The notes below the pieces were generated by a model, which saw only the letters and a program-made list of their open reading frames with translations, was not told where the DNA came from and did not search any database. Source: Loripinus fragilis (taxonomy: Eukaryota; Mollusca; Bivalvia; Lucinida; Lucinidae). Taken from it: 64,000 bases of DNA. Positions 25,666 to 38,400 of this stretch are shown piece by piece (positions within the stretch are counted from its first letter, which is position 1; every line of letters starts with the position of its first letter). Both the position numbers and the translations under genes were made by a program. The DNA is taken from contig OZ026518.1 of NCBI GenBank assembly GCA_964019695.1, positions 107,108,305 through 107,172,304 on the forward strand, given 5' to 3'.

Positions 25666-25949
25666 ATAATAATAATAATCACGACATGTTTTATCATGCA
25701 TGTTTAGACATGCAGGTTAAAACATGCAATGTAAAACTACCTATGTCTTGATTTAATGAGACCCGTGTTGAAGACCTGAGCAATAGGACATGTTCTAATC
25801 CCCATGTCAAAACATGGCGTTTCAGCCAATCTGAGGTTAATGTTCTTGATGGGAATGCCACACGTCAATAAATAATACTATATACAGAATACACATTTTT
25901 ATAAGCAGTTTGTAAATTTTTATTTAAAATGTTCCGAAAAATACATCTC

Positions 25950-26090
25950 GACCCTTTGTATTCGGTCTACCCCTAAACCCCTAAATGGGTTCTTTACAAA
26001 CAGTGAAGACCCAGATGAAACACTGCATAGTGAATAATACGGCATTTAATCAGGGTCCACACTGTTTGTTAAGGTAAAAAAGATCTTAAG
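25950..26090. mobile_element. Fragment of the ccctttgtattc MITE family
   Basis: Begins accctttgtattcgg, then cccctaaatgggt, then caaacagtgaagacccagat and gtccacactgtttgt. Only one terminus is recognisable. Confidence 0.45.
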
Positions 26091-26617
26091 ACAAAAATAC
26101 ATATTTTATAAGATTAAAACCTGACACCCCTTAATATGTACAATTTACTATCCCAAGTTTATGGTATCAAACCAGAAGGAAGAATACATTATTGGTATAC
26201 AATTTTACTTTTGGCACTATCAACGCTTACAGTAATGTTAACTATTTGCATGCTGGATAATTTTCAACGATATTTGTCTTCTGCAGACTGTTTACAACAT
26301 TAATCGTTTATGAATTCTTTCAGAGTGTCAAGCAGTTCGCATTCAGATCAAGACCTACGTTCTGTTGGTTCTGATCTGGGTCAAAAACTGTTTGTTTAAG
26401 TACATCTGTCCAAATATTTATGATTTTTATTGCACCAATAGAATTTGCCATACGCATTAGATTTTGTATTGGTACTACCCAAATCCATCCGCCATGCGTC
26501 CGTATCCAGAATAGAGCTAGATGATCAAACTTTAGCAACACTATCAGTGTGCCAAATCGTTTGGATCCAGATCAGGACCTACATTCTGTCGGTTCTGCTG
26601 TTTCCAAATATACTTTC

Positions 26618-27297
26618 CACAAAAAGTAGGGGATATTGTGACATAAAAATATCTGGAAATTAAAATTCTAATTGGTCGCATAAATAATGTATTTTCATAG
26701 AGCAATATGTAATCCAGTTTTCCTGCATAATTTAAGGGCTGAAAATTGGGTAATGTGACCTTAAGGAAGTGCCAAAGAAACTAGGGGTCAAGACCCTAAT
26801 TTCACAAAAAAGTGTCAAAATTTTTGGCATGCTTTCGATAATGCATGCTATAGATGCATTATGGATATCTTTGTTCTCTTTGATTTTTTTTCGCACACCA
26901 TAATCGTTATTTCAGGGAGAGAGGGCGGTGACAAAAATGTAAAAAATGACACAATTCACTAAAAATTGACAGATTTTAGCCTCACATTCCTGAAATTGAG
27001 GACAAAGAGATCAAAACAAATTCTGAACATAAAAATATTGAGTAACGGATATTTTCTTTTTAAAAAGCATAGCCTTATCATAATCCGTCACCGTGACATT
27101 CAAGTGTGAAAATTGAAAGGCTACCTCTGGTCTAAATATGGTTGTCTCAGAAACACGTGACCAGATTAATCCTTGAACCTTTTATTCATATTGGCCGTGA
27201 GATGAGTTTTCTAATAAATACTAGCTGTTTCAGGTCTATGACATTCGTTTGGTAAATGTTATATTTTTTAATATTCGAATATCCCCTACTTTTTGTG
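26618..27297. mobile_element. cacaaaaagtaggggatat TIR element (680 bp)
   Basis: The left end cacaaaaagtaggggatatt is complementary to the right end, which finishes atatcccctactttttgtg. The interior is AT-rich and noncoding. The target duplication is unclear. Confidence 0.75.
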
Positions 27298-27299
27298 AA

Positions 27300-29540
27300 C
27301 AGTTTATTATCAGTAGATAAAGTATAGAAAACATGCATGTCAAACTCCTACATGAGAATATCTATCACTGTAAGCAACACATTTACATCTTTACGGCTTG
27401 CAAAGTCAGAACCTTGGTACACATGATAGATAAGCACACGAATTGCTTCTACATCCGAATCTAAGACACCTACTAGACTGTAGCCCAGACCAGCGTATGA
27501 AAATTATCTTAAAAACACAGAGTTTCTTTGCTATCCAAAGTTTGTGTTTGTTCGTTTCGATTTGTTAAGTAATCTTCATGACCAAAAGAAAATGTCAAGT
27601 GTTTTGTTATTAGCCAAGAAACATAATATGCTTGCAGCACTAAAAAATAAAATAACATATTCATTAGTTAATACATGTGGCAAAAACAAACATAGGTACT
27701 CCATCAACAAAGTAAATAAAGAAAAACGGAGGAGTCCTACAGCGTGGCAATCATCCCACACAAGGCTTCAAGAGGACAAGAAACACTATCCAAATGCCTT
27801 GTAAAATAAACATGGTAACGAAACAATATAACGAACATTTTCTAACGCTGTGATTATGCTGCAAGTAAACACTAAACAGACGCCAACAGTGCACATGGCA
27901 CGAATAAAGAAACTTACACCACAAATCACTGAAAAGAATGTGTGTGTTTTCGTGTTATAAACACAGCTAACTATAAAAATTGATTGTTCAAAGCCAATTT
28001 TACAAACAACATTATTTTCACTCCTCTATGAGTCATCATCGAGCGGTGGTGGCAGATTTCATGGACAGAAATTAAAGGCATAATAGGTATGCGTAATTTT
28101 TTGACTGCTGATGTCGTAAGCTGCAACAATGATAGCTGCATTAGATATCCCTATCATAGTTTTCAATTTTGTTTTATCTATTTTTTTTTGTATTTTTCTT
28201 TTCCTTTTTTCCATTTTCAGTTGTTTTGTTCCCTCTTGATTATTTTATTAATCTTTTTATATTTGAATTTAATGGACGTGTTCCTATGTTTGACACCTTA
28301 AAACAGTTTTGCTACCTTGCAAAATATTTTGTTAATACATGTAAAACATACAAGTATGCCAAATCAAAGACATCAAGCTTACAAAACTACATACTTTTAT
28401 CAGAAATTAACACCTTCAACGCCACTTCTCTTCTCTTTTGGGAAGACAAAAGCAAAACTTATAATATTTACAATGTTAAATGTTACATTCTTTTTTGCAT
28501 ACTGTTGCCTGGCAACATATAAAATAGCTAAATAGTCACTACTATGTACATTCTGGTGTAACCACGATTAAAAGGAATGGTTTAATTTTAAATGTTAGTC
28601 TTTGTATTTATTGAGCATCAACAAGTTATTTTAGATTTTTTCTTTTATACCTGGACATTGTAAGAAGCAACACAAATTTAATTAAATCTCTCACGAGTCC
28701 AGTTCCCTAAAATTCGAGTGTTGGAGAGCCAGATATGACTGTTTAGATGTAAATAAGTAATATATGCACTACACACTATACTAAAGACTTTCAGGTATGC
28801 ATACTATTTAAGTAAAATATATATGAAAAGTTAATATTGTGCATCCAAATGCGGTTGTGGAAGTTCTGAAACCTACTTAACTGTTTATCCCTTGTTTTGA
28901 TTTTTTAATATAAAATGTTTTTTTTTCACTTTAGTATTGGAAGGAATTTCAATAAATCCATATATGGATACATCAGTACAGTTTGTCATTCAGGTAATGA
29001 TATAAAAATATGCAAGTATGGAAAGTCTAGTTGCCATGGTAATTGTTTTATTGAACCAGGTATGGCAAATTTGTCCATTTTGTCTTGTTGCTAGGCAACT
29101 GTCAATGATTACGCCAGGTTTTAGGAAGGGGATTATAATGTTGTATCTAACAATCATCACTGTTAATGTTTTAAGTCTTTTCTTTCAGATATATAATATA
29201 GAAGGTGTTGAAAATAAGCATTCATTATTTTTGCCTTTAGATTCACTTTGAGGACTTTAATGTGGCACTTGACTGAAATGAAGCATAACACAATACACGT
29301 TCTATATTTCACACAATCGACATCACAAAATACATCATTAACCACAGTTAATGCTAATTTCAAACGATTGGAAATAACAAAATTCATAAATAAATTGACC
29401 ACACACCTCTTTATTTATAGAAAATGTGACCTTGTACATAATGACATTGGGTCAGTTGAACAATTTATTGTGATTGGTAAACATAATTAATACACAAAAT
29501 ACTTTGGCAGTCATCCTTAACAATAAATTAAAGACTGAAT
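27300..29540. other. AT-rich stretch with three X-box-like palindromes
   Basis: No gene is supported. GTTGCCTGGCAAC (28504-28516), GTTGCCATGGTAAT (29030-29043) and GTTGCTAGGCAAC (29087-29099) fit the RFX X-box consensus. Regulatory function is inference only. Confidence 0.4.
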
Positions 29541-29572
29541 GTACTGTATATACAAAATTCAATTGATGTATA

Positions 29573-29785
29573 GTGTGACAGGACAGACAGAAAAACAACA
29601 GGTAAGCCAACAACACTGCCCTCCACGTGTGTTGACTTTGAAATCAGTCAGTCGATTAGTTTCATATACCTTTAATCGCCAAAAGATTGTGACAGGACAG
29701 ACAGAAAACCAACAGGTACGCCAACAACACTGCCTTCCACGTGTGTTGACTTTAAATCAGTCAGTCGATTAGTTTGATATACCTA
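29573..29785 (+). repeat. ~114 bp tandem duplication
   Basis: Two copies of a unit holding gtgacaggacagacagaaaa, caacaggtaagccaacaaca, ccacgtgtgttgacttt and cagtcagtcgattagttt, with few differences. Confidence 0.9.
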
Positions 29786-29789
29786 TAAA

Positions 29790-31000
29790 CGTTAAAAGAT
29801 TCGCACGCTTTTCGCCCAAAACTATGTAATGAAACACAATTGTGTCATCCTATATTAGCTCTATTTACATGTAGGCTATTATCGCATACGTAGAAAACAG
29901 TAAGCATCCGTTCAAGATGTACTTAACATTGTGGTGTGTTTTTGCATATCTACCCTTCTGGTTCGCCAAAACAATGCATTGAATAAAACGAATCTATTTT
30001 ACAGCCTATTTGCCCATATTCAAGGCCGTCTTATAGTGTCTGTGAAAAAGGCACACTGACGTACTACTACATACGCAAGCATTTTAAACGTGACCTATTA
30101 GTTTTATAAGGAATGATCCCCCAAAATACGTTTTCATACCTTATGGAGACGGCAGTCATATTGGATATTAAATCTCACCAAACAGATAGCAATATAATCT
30201 TTGATCAGTTATGGTGTGTTGTGTGAAAAATAATCGGATTGAGTCGTGGCAGATACAGATAGGAGAAAACGAACCATTACGTTTTATCTGGTTACACATG
30301 GTACACAACATTGCATGCGTAATGCTAAAGCATATGAGCTTTGAAATTAAATTTAATGCGCAAAACCATTAAAACGAACACATTCTTATTCCTGAAAGGT
30401 AGTTTCTGATTTTTGCATCCTTACTTACTTTGATTTCAATTTGATGACTCGTTACTGAGGTAATAGCGTATGTCTTATACACATGTATATATATGACGCA
30501 CATGGGCTGCCATACTTTATCAGCTCCAGTGGCGTTATACCATTCCGAGAAGTTTGCTATACAGTGGTTTCATATGCAACATATATACTTCTTCAAAGTT
30601 ATACTACAATAAAGCTTGCTACTTTCTGGGTAACTATTTTTGATTTTTGGGCCCCAGCCTATACGTTTCCACTCAGATATGCATGCAAGAAACATAAAAA
30701 TATTTCATTCAGAAGCCACATTGAGTTTATGTGAAGCTTATGTGTATCCAAAATAAAATTGGAACAACTGCGTTAAATGGAATAAAACACCCTAAGCCAG
30801 CTTTAGAGGTACATATGCGAACAGCGAATGCTCAAACGATCTTGCACAAGCGGTTGCCTCGTCAAAGCCTATAGTCCAGCAGAATTTGGGTAAATTTTAG
30901 GAGGACCTGGAACTTGATTGTAAATTTTTTTTCTTTGTTGATTCTGGTAGTGCATACCTTGTCCTTGAAAATTCCGAGTGATGCCATTCTGGCATCATTG
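29790..31000. other. No recognisable gene
   Basis: AT-rich sequence without supported features; the short frames have no recognisable domains. Confidence 0.5.
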
Positions 31001-31394
31001 AGCATTTCGATATATCCAAGATGGCGTCCAAGATAGATGTCAATTTTAAGTGTAAATATTGTGTGATATGGAAAAAATGTCTCAAACTCATTTTCTTTCC
31101 TAAATTGTTAGCTATGAAGTTGGAATCGGATTGAAGACTGTAACCAAATAAAAAATAAAATAAGAATGCGGACAAGATGGCCGCCAAGTTTATTATAACA
31201 AATATGAGAAAATCTACCCTGAGACTGGCAAACTCCAGGGATTTGCATACAAAGTATTAATTTAATGATTCTTGAATTGCAAACATTATCGTTGTAACAT
31301 CCAAGTGATTCTATTCATGCATCATTCAGAATTGGATATATTTAAGATGGCATCCAGGATGGTAGCCGACAAGTTTAACAAACCCGAGGAAGCA

Positions 31395-33030
31395 GCGCCC
31401 TACCTGTAGGCATGTCTGATGGGTTTGTTACAGACCAAATGCCTTACCTGATAGAGCAGCACTTTACAAACTCGCATATATGAATAAATGAGCCCAGCAT
31501 GCATGTCTGATAGAGTTTCACTGTTCAAGCAGGCATATCTGAGAGTGGCACCGTGTCACCAGACATGTCTAATATAATGGCACCATTGTACAGGTAGCAC
31601 CAAACTCCATCCTTCTTCCATCTGAACTTGGCTAGTAAAATGTCGGTTGCACTGGCAATTGACCAGCAGGCGTGGCCTATAGTGAGGTACCATGCCAACA
31701 GGCATGGTCTATAGTGAGGAACCACACCAACAGGCAGTGCTGACAATTAGGCACCACACGAGAAGGCATGGCCTATAGTGAGGCACCACACCAGAATGCA
31801 TGGCTGATAATGAGGCACCATACGAGAAGGTATGGCCTATGGTGGGCACCACACCAGAAGGCATGGCTGATAATGAGGCACCTCACCAGAAGGCATGGCC
31901 TATAGTGAGGCAACACACCAGCAGGCATGGCTGATAGTGAGGCACCACACAAGAAGGCATGTCCTGTAATGAGGCACCACACTAGAAGGCATGGCCTATA
32001 GTGAGGTACCACACCAACAGGCATGACTGATAGTGAGGCACCACACCAGAAGGCACGGCTGATAGTGAGACCCCATATCAAAAGATACAATTTATGGCAG
32101 ATAGAGAAGCACAACACCAGCAGACATACATGATTGAGTTACAAAAGATCGGTATGGTGATTGAGTGGCAAGAGTCCAGCAAGCATCCATCTTGCAGCAG
32201 CACCGACAGTGTGCATGTCTCTTCTACTTGCACCAGACCAGCAGCCCAGCCATCATTCCCATTGGGTCAGCAGACATATTTACCATTAAGCATTTTGTGA
32301 CACAGGACCAGTACACATGTCTGAAACCCAGCAGTTTTGTTCTGTAACAGCTTCACGAGACTAGTAGGCCTGTTGCAGCACCCCTTGTCTTTAAAAATTG
32401 CTCTTAAACAGCAGGCATATGTGTTACAGTTGCACCGAACCACCTGGCACGTTGGTTACAATTACCGTCAAACTGCATGCATGTCTGTTAGAGTTGCATC
32501 TCACCAGCAGATCTGTTTGAATCAGTTGCAACTGACTAGCAAGTATATCCAGCAGGTATAACTGTTACACTAACCTCAGACCCGCAGTTATGTCCATATG
32601 CTCGTACCCAACCAACGGGCTGGTAAGCACAATAGCACCAGACTATCAGGCATGTATGTTATAGTTGCACGTGACCAGCAGTCATGTCTTCATAATTTGC
32701 TTACTATCCGCATGCATGTCTGTTACAGTTTCATCTTATCAGCATTTATGTATATTACATTTGCACCTGACCATCAACCGTGTCTGTAACAATTGCATCA
32801 GACCATTTGTCATGCCTTTCACAGTTGCGCCTAACTAGCAGTCGTGTCTGCTAAATTTGCTCCTACAAGTATGCATGTCTGATACACTTGCACCAGACCA
32901 GCATTAATATTTATTATAGCAATATCCAACCATTTGTGCTGTCTGTTGCACTTGAACCAGAATAGAAGAAATGGTTGTTGCAATTGCACCAGACCAGCAG
33001 GCCTGTATTTTAGTTACACCCAACCAGCAG
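31395..33030. repeat. Degenerate minisatellite (about 32-40 bp units)
   Basis: The core 31650-32075 repeats aggcaccacaccagaaggca and tggcctatagtg in ~32 bp units. Beyond 32100 the units change to agcaggcatgtctgttacag and ttgcaccagacc, getting longer and more diverged to about 33030. This is a gradient typical of an old array with a younger core. Low-complexity frames within it (for example repeats of CGASLS on -) are not genes. Confidence 0.85.
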
Positions 33031-33204
33031 TCAAGATTGTAACGAACATCTGCAGCATGCAAATCTCTCACTAAGGCTTTTTTGTGTTGATACACTGCAC
33101 TGCATACGTAAATAGTATTTTCTTTCTTTTTTGGTAATTGTATCCATCCATCCATATACCACTTTCCAGCTGAACATTTTACGCATATTGATTAAAAAAC
33201 GGTT

Positions 33205-33290
33205 TGTCCTCGCGGTGCCATGGGGTTGTCTGCAGTTTGTGATTGTGGTATTCCATGATCATACTCACTTACTATTTTTGTACTTTGAGC
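33205..33290 (+). repeat. Interspersed family A fragment
   Basis: tcctcgcggtgccatgggg, ttgtctgcagtttgtgattg and tgatcatactcacttacta match the 3' part of family A. Confidence 0.6.
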
Positions 33291-33714
33291 AAACATTATG
33301 TCACAAAGTTTTAGTGATATCAACCATACAATATACAGGCATTTATCTCTTCATTGTTTTGACAGAATGTTTGCCCAAAGTAGGAACTTTTATGAGAATA
33401 ATATTATCCGATCCCGCAAAAAGTGTTCTGGAAGGTGGTGCATGGATTGATGTATATGATTACCAGAACAAAGACAAAAACATTACCATTACAAAAAATA
33501 AGAGTCTGTTGTTTTTTTTCCGTGCAGTCTATCATAGCACAAACCATGTGATTTTGCGCCCTGTTATTGCTGCCATCTTCAACGTCATCTTGAATATTTA
33601 TCAACGCTGTAAACAACCCCAGCATTCTAGTCAAATTCCCCAAATACAACCGCTGTTGAAAACTATCAAAAAAAGTTGTTAACTGCGATTTAGATTTCAG
33701 GTTGAATTTTGCTT

Positions 33715-34235
33715 TAAAATGGCGGCCATCTTGGACACCATCTTAACTATTTCAACCTTCTGAACTAAACCAATGTTTCATTTTAATCGTTTGCATCAGT
33801 ATGCCTCTAAACATGCATAAAAAGTCAAAATTATATTGCTTTTTATTGAGTTTTTGGTCAGATATGTCTTAGGATCCTAACTGGCGGCCATCTTGGACGC
33901 CATCTTTAATAATCAACCAATGTTCTATTTTAATCGTTTGTATCATTTAGACTCTAAGCATCCATAAAAATAAAAAAAATAAAATCGGTTTTTATCGAGT
34001 ATGTTGGTCAAATAGGTCTTGGAAACCTAATTGTATACCATCTAGGACGCCATCGTTAATATTTCAACCTTCTGAATCAAAACATTATGTTCTATTTTAA
34101 TTATTTGTATCATTTAGCCTCTAATAAACATCCATAAAAAGTCAAAATTAAATTGTTTTTCATCGAGTATGTTGGTCATATAGGTCTTAGGAGACTAACT
34201 GACGGCCATCTTGGACGCCATCTTTAATGTTTCAA
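33715..34235 (+). repeat. ~160 bp tandem repeat with ggcggccatcttgga
   Basis: About 3.5 units, with the motif near 33722, 33884, 34047 (mutated) and 34203. Shared blocks: ttcaaccttctgaa, tgttctattttaatcgtttg, taaaaagtcaaaatta, ttggtcatataggtctta. Related single motifs at 31019, 31176 and 31345. Confidence 0.85.
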
Positions 34236-34381
34236 AACGCTCAATGATGCAAGAGTGGCATCAGTTGGATTCATCAAGTACAATGCCTACACAACAAGAA
34301 TCGACAAAGAAAAAAACTTTAAAATCAAGCTCCATGTCATTCTGATTTTCTACTGGACTACTAAGTTACTCTCACACACAA

Positions 34382-34578
34382 AGTACAACCTGTGTAGAAC
34401 ATGTGTAAAACGGCCACTCAAAAAAGACAAAACAAAGATCTTAATGACAAATGGTAGCTTAATTAAGGTCAAAAGTATTGCAGAATGCCCCCCCCCCTTG
34501 GAGCATTCTTCATTAAGCAATAATTGGTCTTGAAAACCAATTTTCGGTCGTTTTGAGAGTGGCCGTTTTACACCAAAC
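34382..34578. mobile_element. cagtaaaacctg MITE, copy
   Basis: Shares gtgtaaaacggccactc, aagatcttaatgacaaatgg, ggtcaaaagtattgcagaat and gtggccgttttacac with 24396-24585. The terminal bases are eroded and a poly-C tract has grown in the loop. Confidence 0.7.
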
Positions 34579-34579
34579 T

Positions 34580-35295
34580 CTATCCCTGTAGAGCCTAACT
34601 AGATAGCTGCATATGCATGCACCCATTTCAAATTTAAGGGGTGTTTGGTAGTAATTTACAATTTTATTCCAATTTTAAAAGTAGAGTACAAGCAGTGCAG
34701 AACCTGATCAAACGATTCTGCACTGCTTTCCGGGACGCTAGGCTTACAGGAGTTAAAAGACAAGACATTATTGCTTACTTATGTACATACTTTACAATGT
34801 ATAATAGGAGCTATGTCATTGCAATTTTGAGCCAAAAAGCGAGTATGAGGTCCCTTGCATCAAACGACGTGACGTCAAATTTACATCTTCCCAATTGAGT
34901 CTTATCATTGGCGAACAACAGGGTCCCTGATCAGCAATGCACAAACGCCCAAGCAGATGTGGACCTTCTTTGTACGCGTATGCTCGCAGCGGATTTTTCT
35001 CTCGGCATTTTTATTCGGTATAAGGGCGTTTTTGCACGTGCCGTTCTATTATTTTTCGGCGCCTCAACGGAGTATGCTCGCAGTGGCATTAAAACAAGGA
35101 ATCAAACATTGATTAATTAATTCACCGCTGCTAATTCAATCACTTTTATTTACTGTCTATATGAAGATGTAGATGGGAGCCGTATGTCAGGGGTAAGTTG
35201 CTTCACTTTATAGAATTTAAGTTGGTTTTTTTAACTTTTAAATTTTGCTGTGTATGTTAAATGCTCCTTGTATAAAATGACTGCTGTTTTTTTTT
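34580..35295. other. MITE scrap and unassigned sequence
   Basis: 34630-34760 carries a degraded TTAA-type MITE (caagcagtgcagaacctgat, gctaggcttacagg). A TGACGTCA is at 34869-34876. No gene is supported. Confidence 0.4.
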
Positions 35296-35296
35296 T

Positions 35297-35298
35297 TA

Positions 35299-35366
<68 letters not shown>
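35297..35366 (+). repeat. (AAT)n microsatellite
   Basis: Uninterrupted aat repeats, about 23 units. Confidence 0.97.
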
Positions 35367-35368
<2 letters not shown>

Positions 35369-35564
35369 GTGATATTTCGCACTTTTGGCGTCAATGAAAA
35401 GAATATTTTTAAATTTTCAAACAACCGCATTTCATTTATAGCAGGGAAAATTGTTAGGATATTCTTTAAAATTTATTCAGATCTTCTATATTATGAGTTT
35501 TTACCTAGAAACTACGGACAAATAAAAAGTAAAAGCAAATGCATTGAACTTTTTACGAAAGAAA

Positions 35565-35630
35565 CCCCTCTTCTTCTTCTTCTTCTTCTTCTTCTTCTTC
35601 TTCTTCTTCTTCTTCTTCTTCTTCTTCTTC
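35565..35630 (+). repeat. (TTC)n microsatellite
   Basis: About 21 ttc units. The poly-Leu and poly-Phe frames over it are artefacts of the repeat. Confidence 0.97.
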
Positions 35631-35744
35631 ACATTCACCTCCCTCAAAAAAGATGGACGTTGTTCTTTTGCTTACCATGACAATGCACATGGAAAATTAG
35701 GTCATTTGTATTGCAGAAACGATTAATTTCGACAACCTTTATCA

Positions 35745-35876
35745 TTGATTGATTTGATTCTTTTCGTCCACTCAACAATCTTTCAGTTATGCGGGACGGG
35801 TCTTCCTGGGTTGGACCAGTACTAAGCTAGGATAAATGTGTCTTGCTCAAGGACCACAACGCAGTGACGACCTTTA
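35745..35876 (-). mobile_element. tRNA-derived SINE, 5'-truncated copy
   Basis: The reverse complement matches 52925-53040: ttgtggtccttgagcaagac, acatttatcctagct, cccaggaagaccc and aactgaaagattgttga. The tRNA-like head is missing, as expected for 5' truncation during retroposition. Confidence 0.7.
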
Positions 35877-35884
35877 TCATATTT

Positions 35885-36215
35885 ATAAGAGTAAAATCTC
35901 GACAATTCGAATTACGATTGTTCAAACCATTCGCTAATTCGCATTAAAATTCAAACACAATGGATTCAGAGAACACGGCCTATTCAAGAACTATTTTAAT
36001 AACTGCCTATAAAAATATATGTTTTGGATGCGTAAAAGAAACGTCTGCATGAGACGTTTCTTTTATGCACCCAAAACATATGTTAGGTAGGAAAACGAAT
36101 TTATAATAATCATTTTAGAGGTTACATATTTCTATGTCTACCTCACTATAAATCGAGCTACTGATAATTCGAAATAAAACTCTAGTCCCGAGGACTTCGA
36201 ATTTACGGGATTCGA
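35885..36215 (+). mobile_element. Foldback MITE, copy 1
   Basis: Begins with ttcgaatt-rich sequence, carries acaatggattcagagaa, then the hairpin gcgtaaaagaaacgtctgc / gagacgtttcttttatgc near 36030-36070, and ends in ttcgaattta. The matching reverse copy is at 37780-38086. No coding content. Confidence 0.6.
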
Positions 36216-36752
36216 CTGTGTATTCATCATTGTTTTTTACTAAATCAATTTAATGCGTTCAGTTGAATTTTGTTCATTACTGCTGCGATGGTATAGTATA
36301 TATGTAAATGAATCGTGTAGAATTGGCAAGTGTGCGTCGTATGTCGTGAATGAAACCAATTTTGTTTTATGTGATTTACAAAGGCTCAGATTAGCCTGCG
36401 CATACACACAATCTGACCTGCAATATTGTAATATACATGTATTGCTTTCAAGGTGTGATAAATAAAGTTGCTACATGTACACAGCTGTTCAAGTTACTTA
36501 GTATGTCGACAATTCATGCACAAACAAGGTCCAGTTCACGAACCGGAGTTTTGTTTGTTTGTTTGTTTTTCGAAATCGCCTTATAGTATGTCGTTCAAAA
36601 AAGTTTGCGTTGGTCGACGAGTGTACAGAAAGTTGTACCTAAAAAGGGTAATAATATTGTCAATATTTTACTTCTGAAAATATTCTTCGCTAATAATTGT
36701 CACGTATAAATCCAGCTGTGTATCTGCTTAATACCAGTACTTTAATGTGAAA

Positions 36753-36986
36753 AAAGTTCGAAATCTGAGGCTGGAGCATTTTGAAAGTTATTCAAGCTTT
36801 TCATACTGTACGCATAATTCTGTATATTGGATGTTCTGGCCCAGTGTTCGGGTCATCGACCGCAACATATTGATTTTTTTTCAGACCCTCGACTACTGGG
36901 CCAGAACACCGATATACAGAACTATGCGTACAGTATGAAAAGTTTCAATAGCCTTCAAAATATTCTCTCTTCAGATTTCGAACTTT
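36753..36986. repeat. Foldback element, 36.8 kb
   Basis: Imperfect palindrome: aaagttcgaaatctgagg, cttttcatactgtacgcat and gttctggcccagt on the left find complements actgggccagaac, atgcgtacagtatgaaaag and cagatttcgaacttt on the right. The central loop is about 45 bp. Noncoding MITE-like structure. Confidence 0.8.
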
Positions 36987-37284
36987 GTGCACATCAAAGG
37001 ACTGGTATTTTGCATTTTATCGACTACTCTGTTCGAGTACAGTGGTTCTCTAGCGTGGATTTAGAAACAAAAAATAATTATTAAGACGACAAAAAGCATG
37101 CAAAATTATCAACGATGCAGTATTTGACATAGGAGTTGAAATTTACGTCCGTCTATCAGTCTGTACGTACGCCCGTCAACAATTTACATTAAAGTATATT
37201 TCTCTGAATCAGCGATAGCTGTGAGTGTCAAACATTTGATCAAATATTTGGGTCTCGACGCGAGAAAACCTGTCTTCGGGGGTT

Positions 37285-37350
37285 TGCGAACAACACAGGC
37301 GCAGACCAGCCTGCGCATCCGCGCAGTCTGATCAGCGCCTTTGTTATTCG
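37285..37350. repeat. cagatcag-type hairpin
   Basis: gcgaacaacacaggcgcagac and gcctgcgcatc pair with gcgcagtctgatcagc and gcctttgttattcgc. Same hairpin class as 58850-58920. Confidence 0.6.
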
Positions 37351-37619
37351 CGTTTTGGAAAGTACCATATCTACGCTTGCTACAAGAGAAATTTCATTTT
37401 TCTAGCTAGTCTCTGTAGTTGAGCAGGCTAGTTTGAATCTCACTTTGATGGAAACCCCGAAGACATGTTTTGTCACGACGAGACCCAATTGTCGTCGGCA
37501 TAGTCTTCGAGCACGCACTGTGACCCAGTGACCTTGACCTTCATTTCACGTTCCAGTGACTTTAAATAAATATACACAGAAGCAATACGTGATATCTACG
37601 AATAAATATCCTTGACAAA

Positions 37620-37650
37620 CTATATATAATCATATATAATAATAATAAAA
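37620..37650 (+). repeat. AT-rich low-complexity patch
   Basis: tatatataatcatatataata followed by ataataa; simple sequence only. Confidence 0.6.
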
Positions 37651-37779
37651 AAGACACACTGGAACACTTTAACTTTTTTATTATTTCTTTTTCAGCATTT
37701 TTTTAAAAATATATTATGATCCGTATTATGGACTGAATTGTTTGCTTCCTTGGAGTATAATTATATATATAGTAATATC

Positions 37780-38086
37780 TCCTATATTCGCCAGGACTAG
37801 AGGGTTTATTTCGAATTTTCAGAATTTCGAACTATAGGGAAGTTGACAAAAATATTCATTCCCTCAATCTTTATTTGCAGTTTTATATTTTCTGTGCAGA
37901 AAGAAACGTCTCAGGGAGACGTTTCTTTTACGCACCCAAAGCATTTTTATATAGACAGTTAAAATAGATAATCAAAATGAATAGGTCATATTCTCTGAAT
38001 CCATTGTGTCCCAATTTTGTTTTCGAAATAGGGAGTTTTTCGAAAAAGCGAAGTTCGAATTTTCGAAGATTTACTGTATTCGAACA
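37780..38086 (-). mobile_element. Foldback MITE, copy 2 (reverse)
   Basis: Reverse-complement relative of 35885-36215: shares the hairpin aaagaaacgtctc / gagacgtttctttt, the cacccaaa... flank, and the stretch meaning 'caatggattcagagaa' on the other strand. TTCGAA-rich ends (tcgaatttt, ttcgaac). The two copies lie 1.6 kb apart in opposite orientation. Confidence 0.6.
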
Positions 38087-38247
38087 CGCATTGTGATCAG
38101 GTGAACTTGACCTACATTTCACGCTCAGCGTTATTATATAATTATTTATGCCCTGGCAGGTATGACACAACCTTCCGCAGAAATCTTCTAATCATTATAA
38201 GTACTATATTCGGAATTTCCATTTATTTTACCCTTGTGAGATTAAGA

Positions 38248-38400
38248 GTATCCTTCATATGTATTGTTGTGGGACAAGGAAATCCCACCCGAGGACCAGA
38301 ATAATTCGTCAGAAACGAGGCTCTGCCGAGTTTCTGACGAAATTATTCAGGTCCGAGGGTGGGATTTCCTTGTCCCACAACAATACATCATGATGGATAC
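38248..38400. repeat. Foldback element (~70 bp arms)
   Basis: Near-perfect inverted repeat: the left arm runs gtatccttcat, attgttgtgggacaagg, aaatcccaccc; the right arm is its complement ending catgatggatac. The loop carries cgaggctctgccgag. No coding content. Probably a nonautonomous palindromic MITE. Confidence 0.85.

Noticed and set aside
35366..35726. Poly-Leu and poly-Phe frames
   Set aside because: They are translations of a TTC microsatellite.
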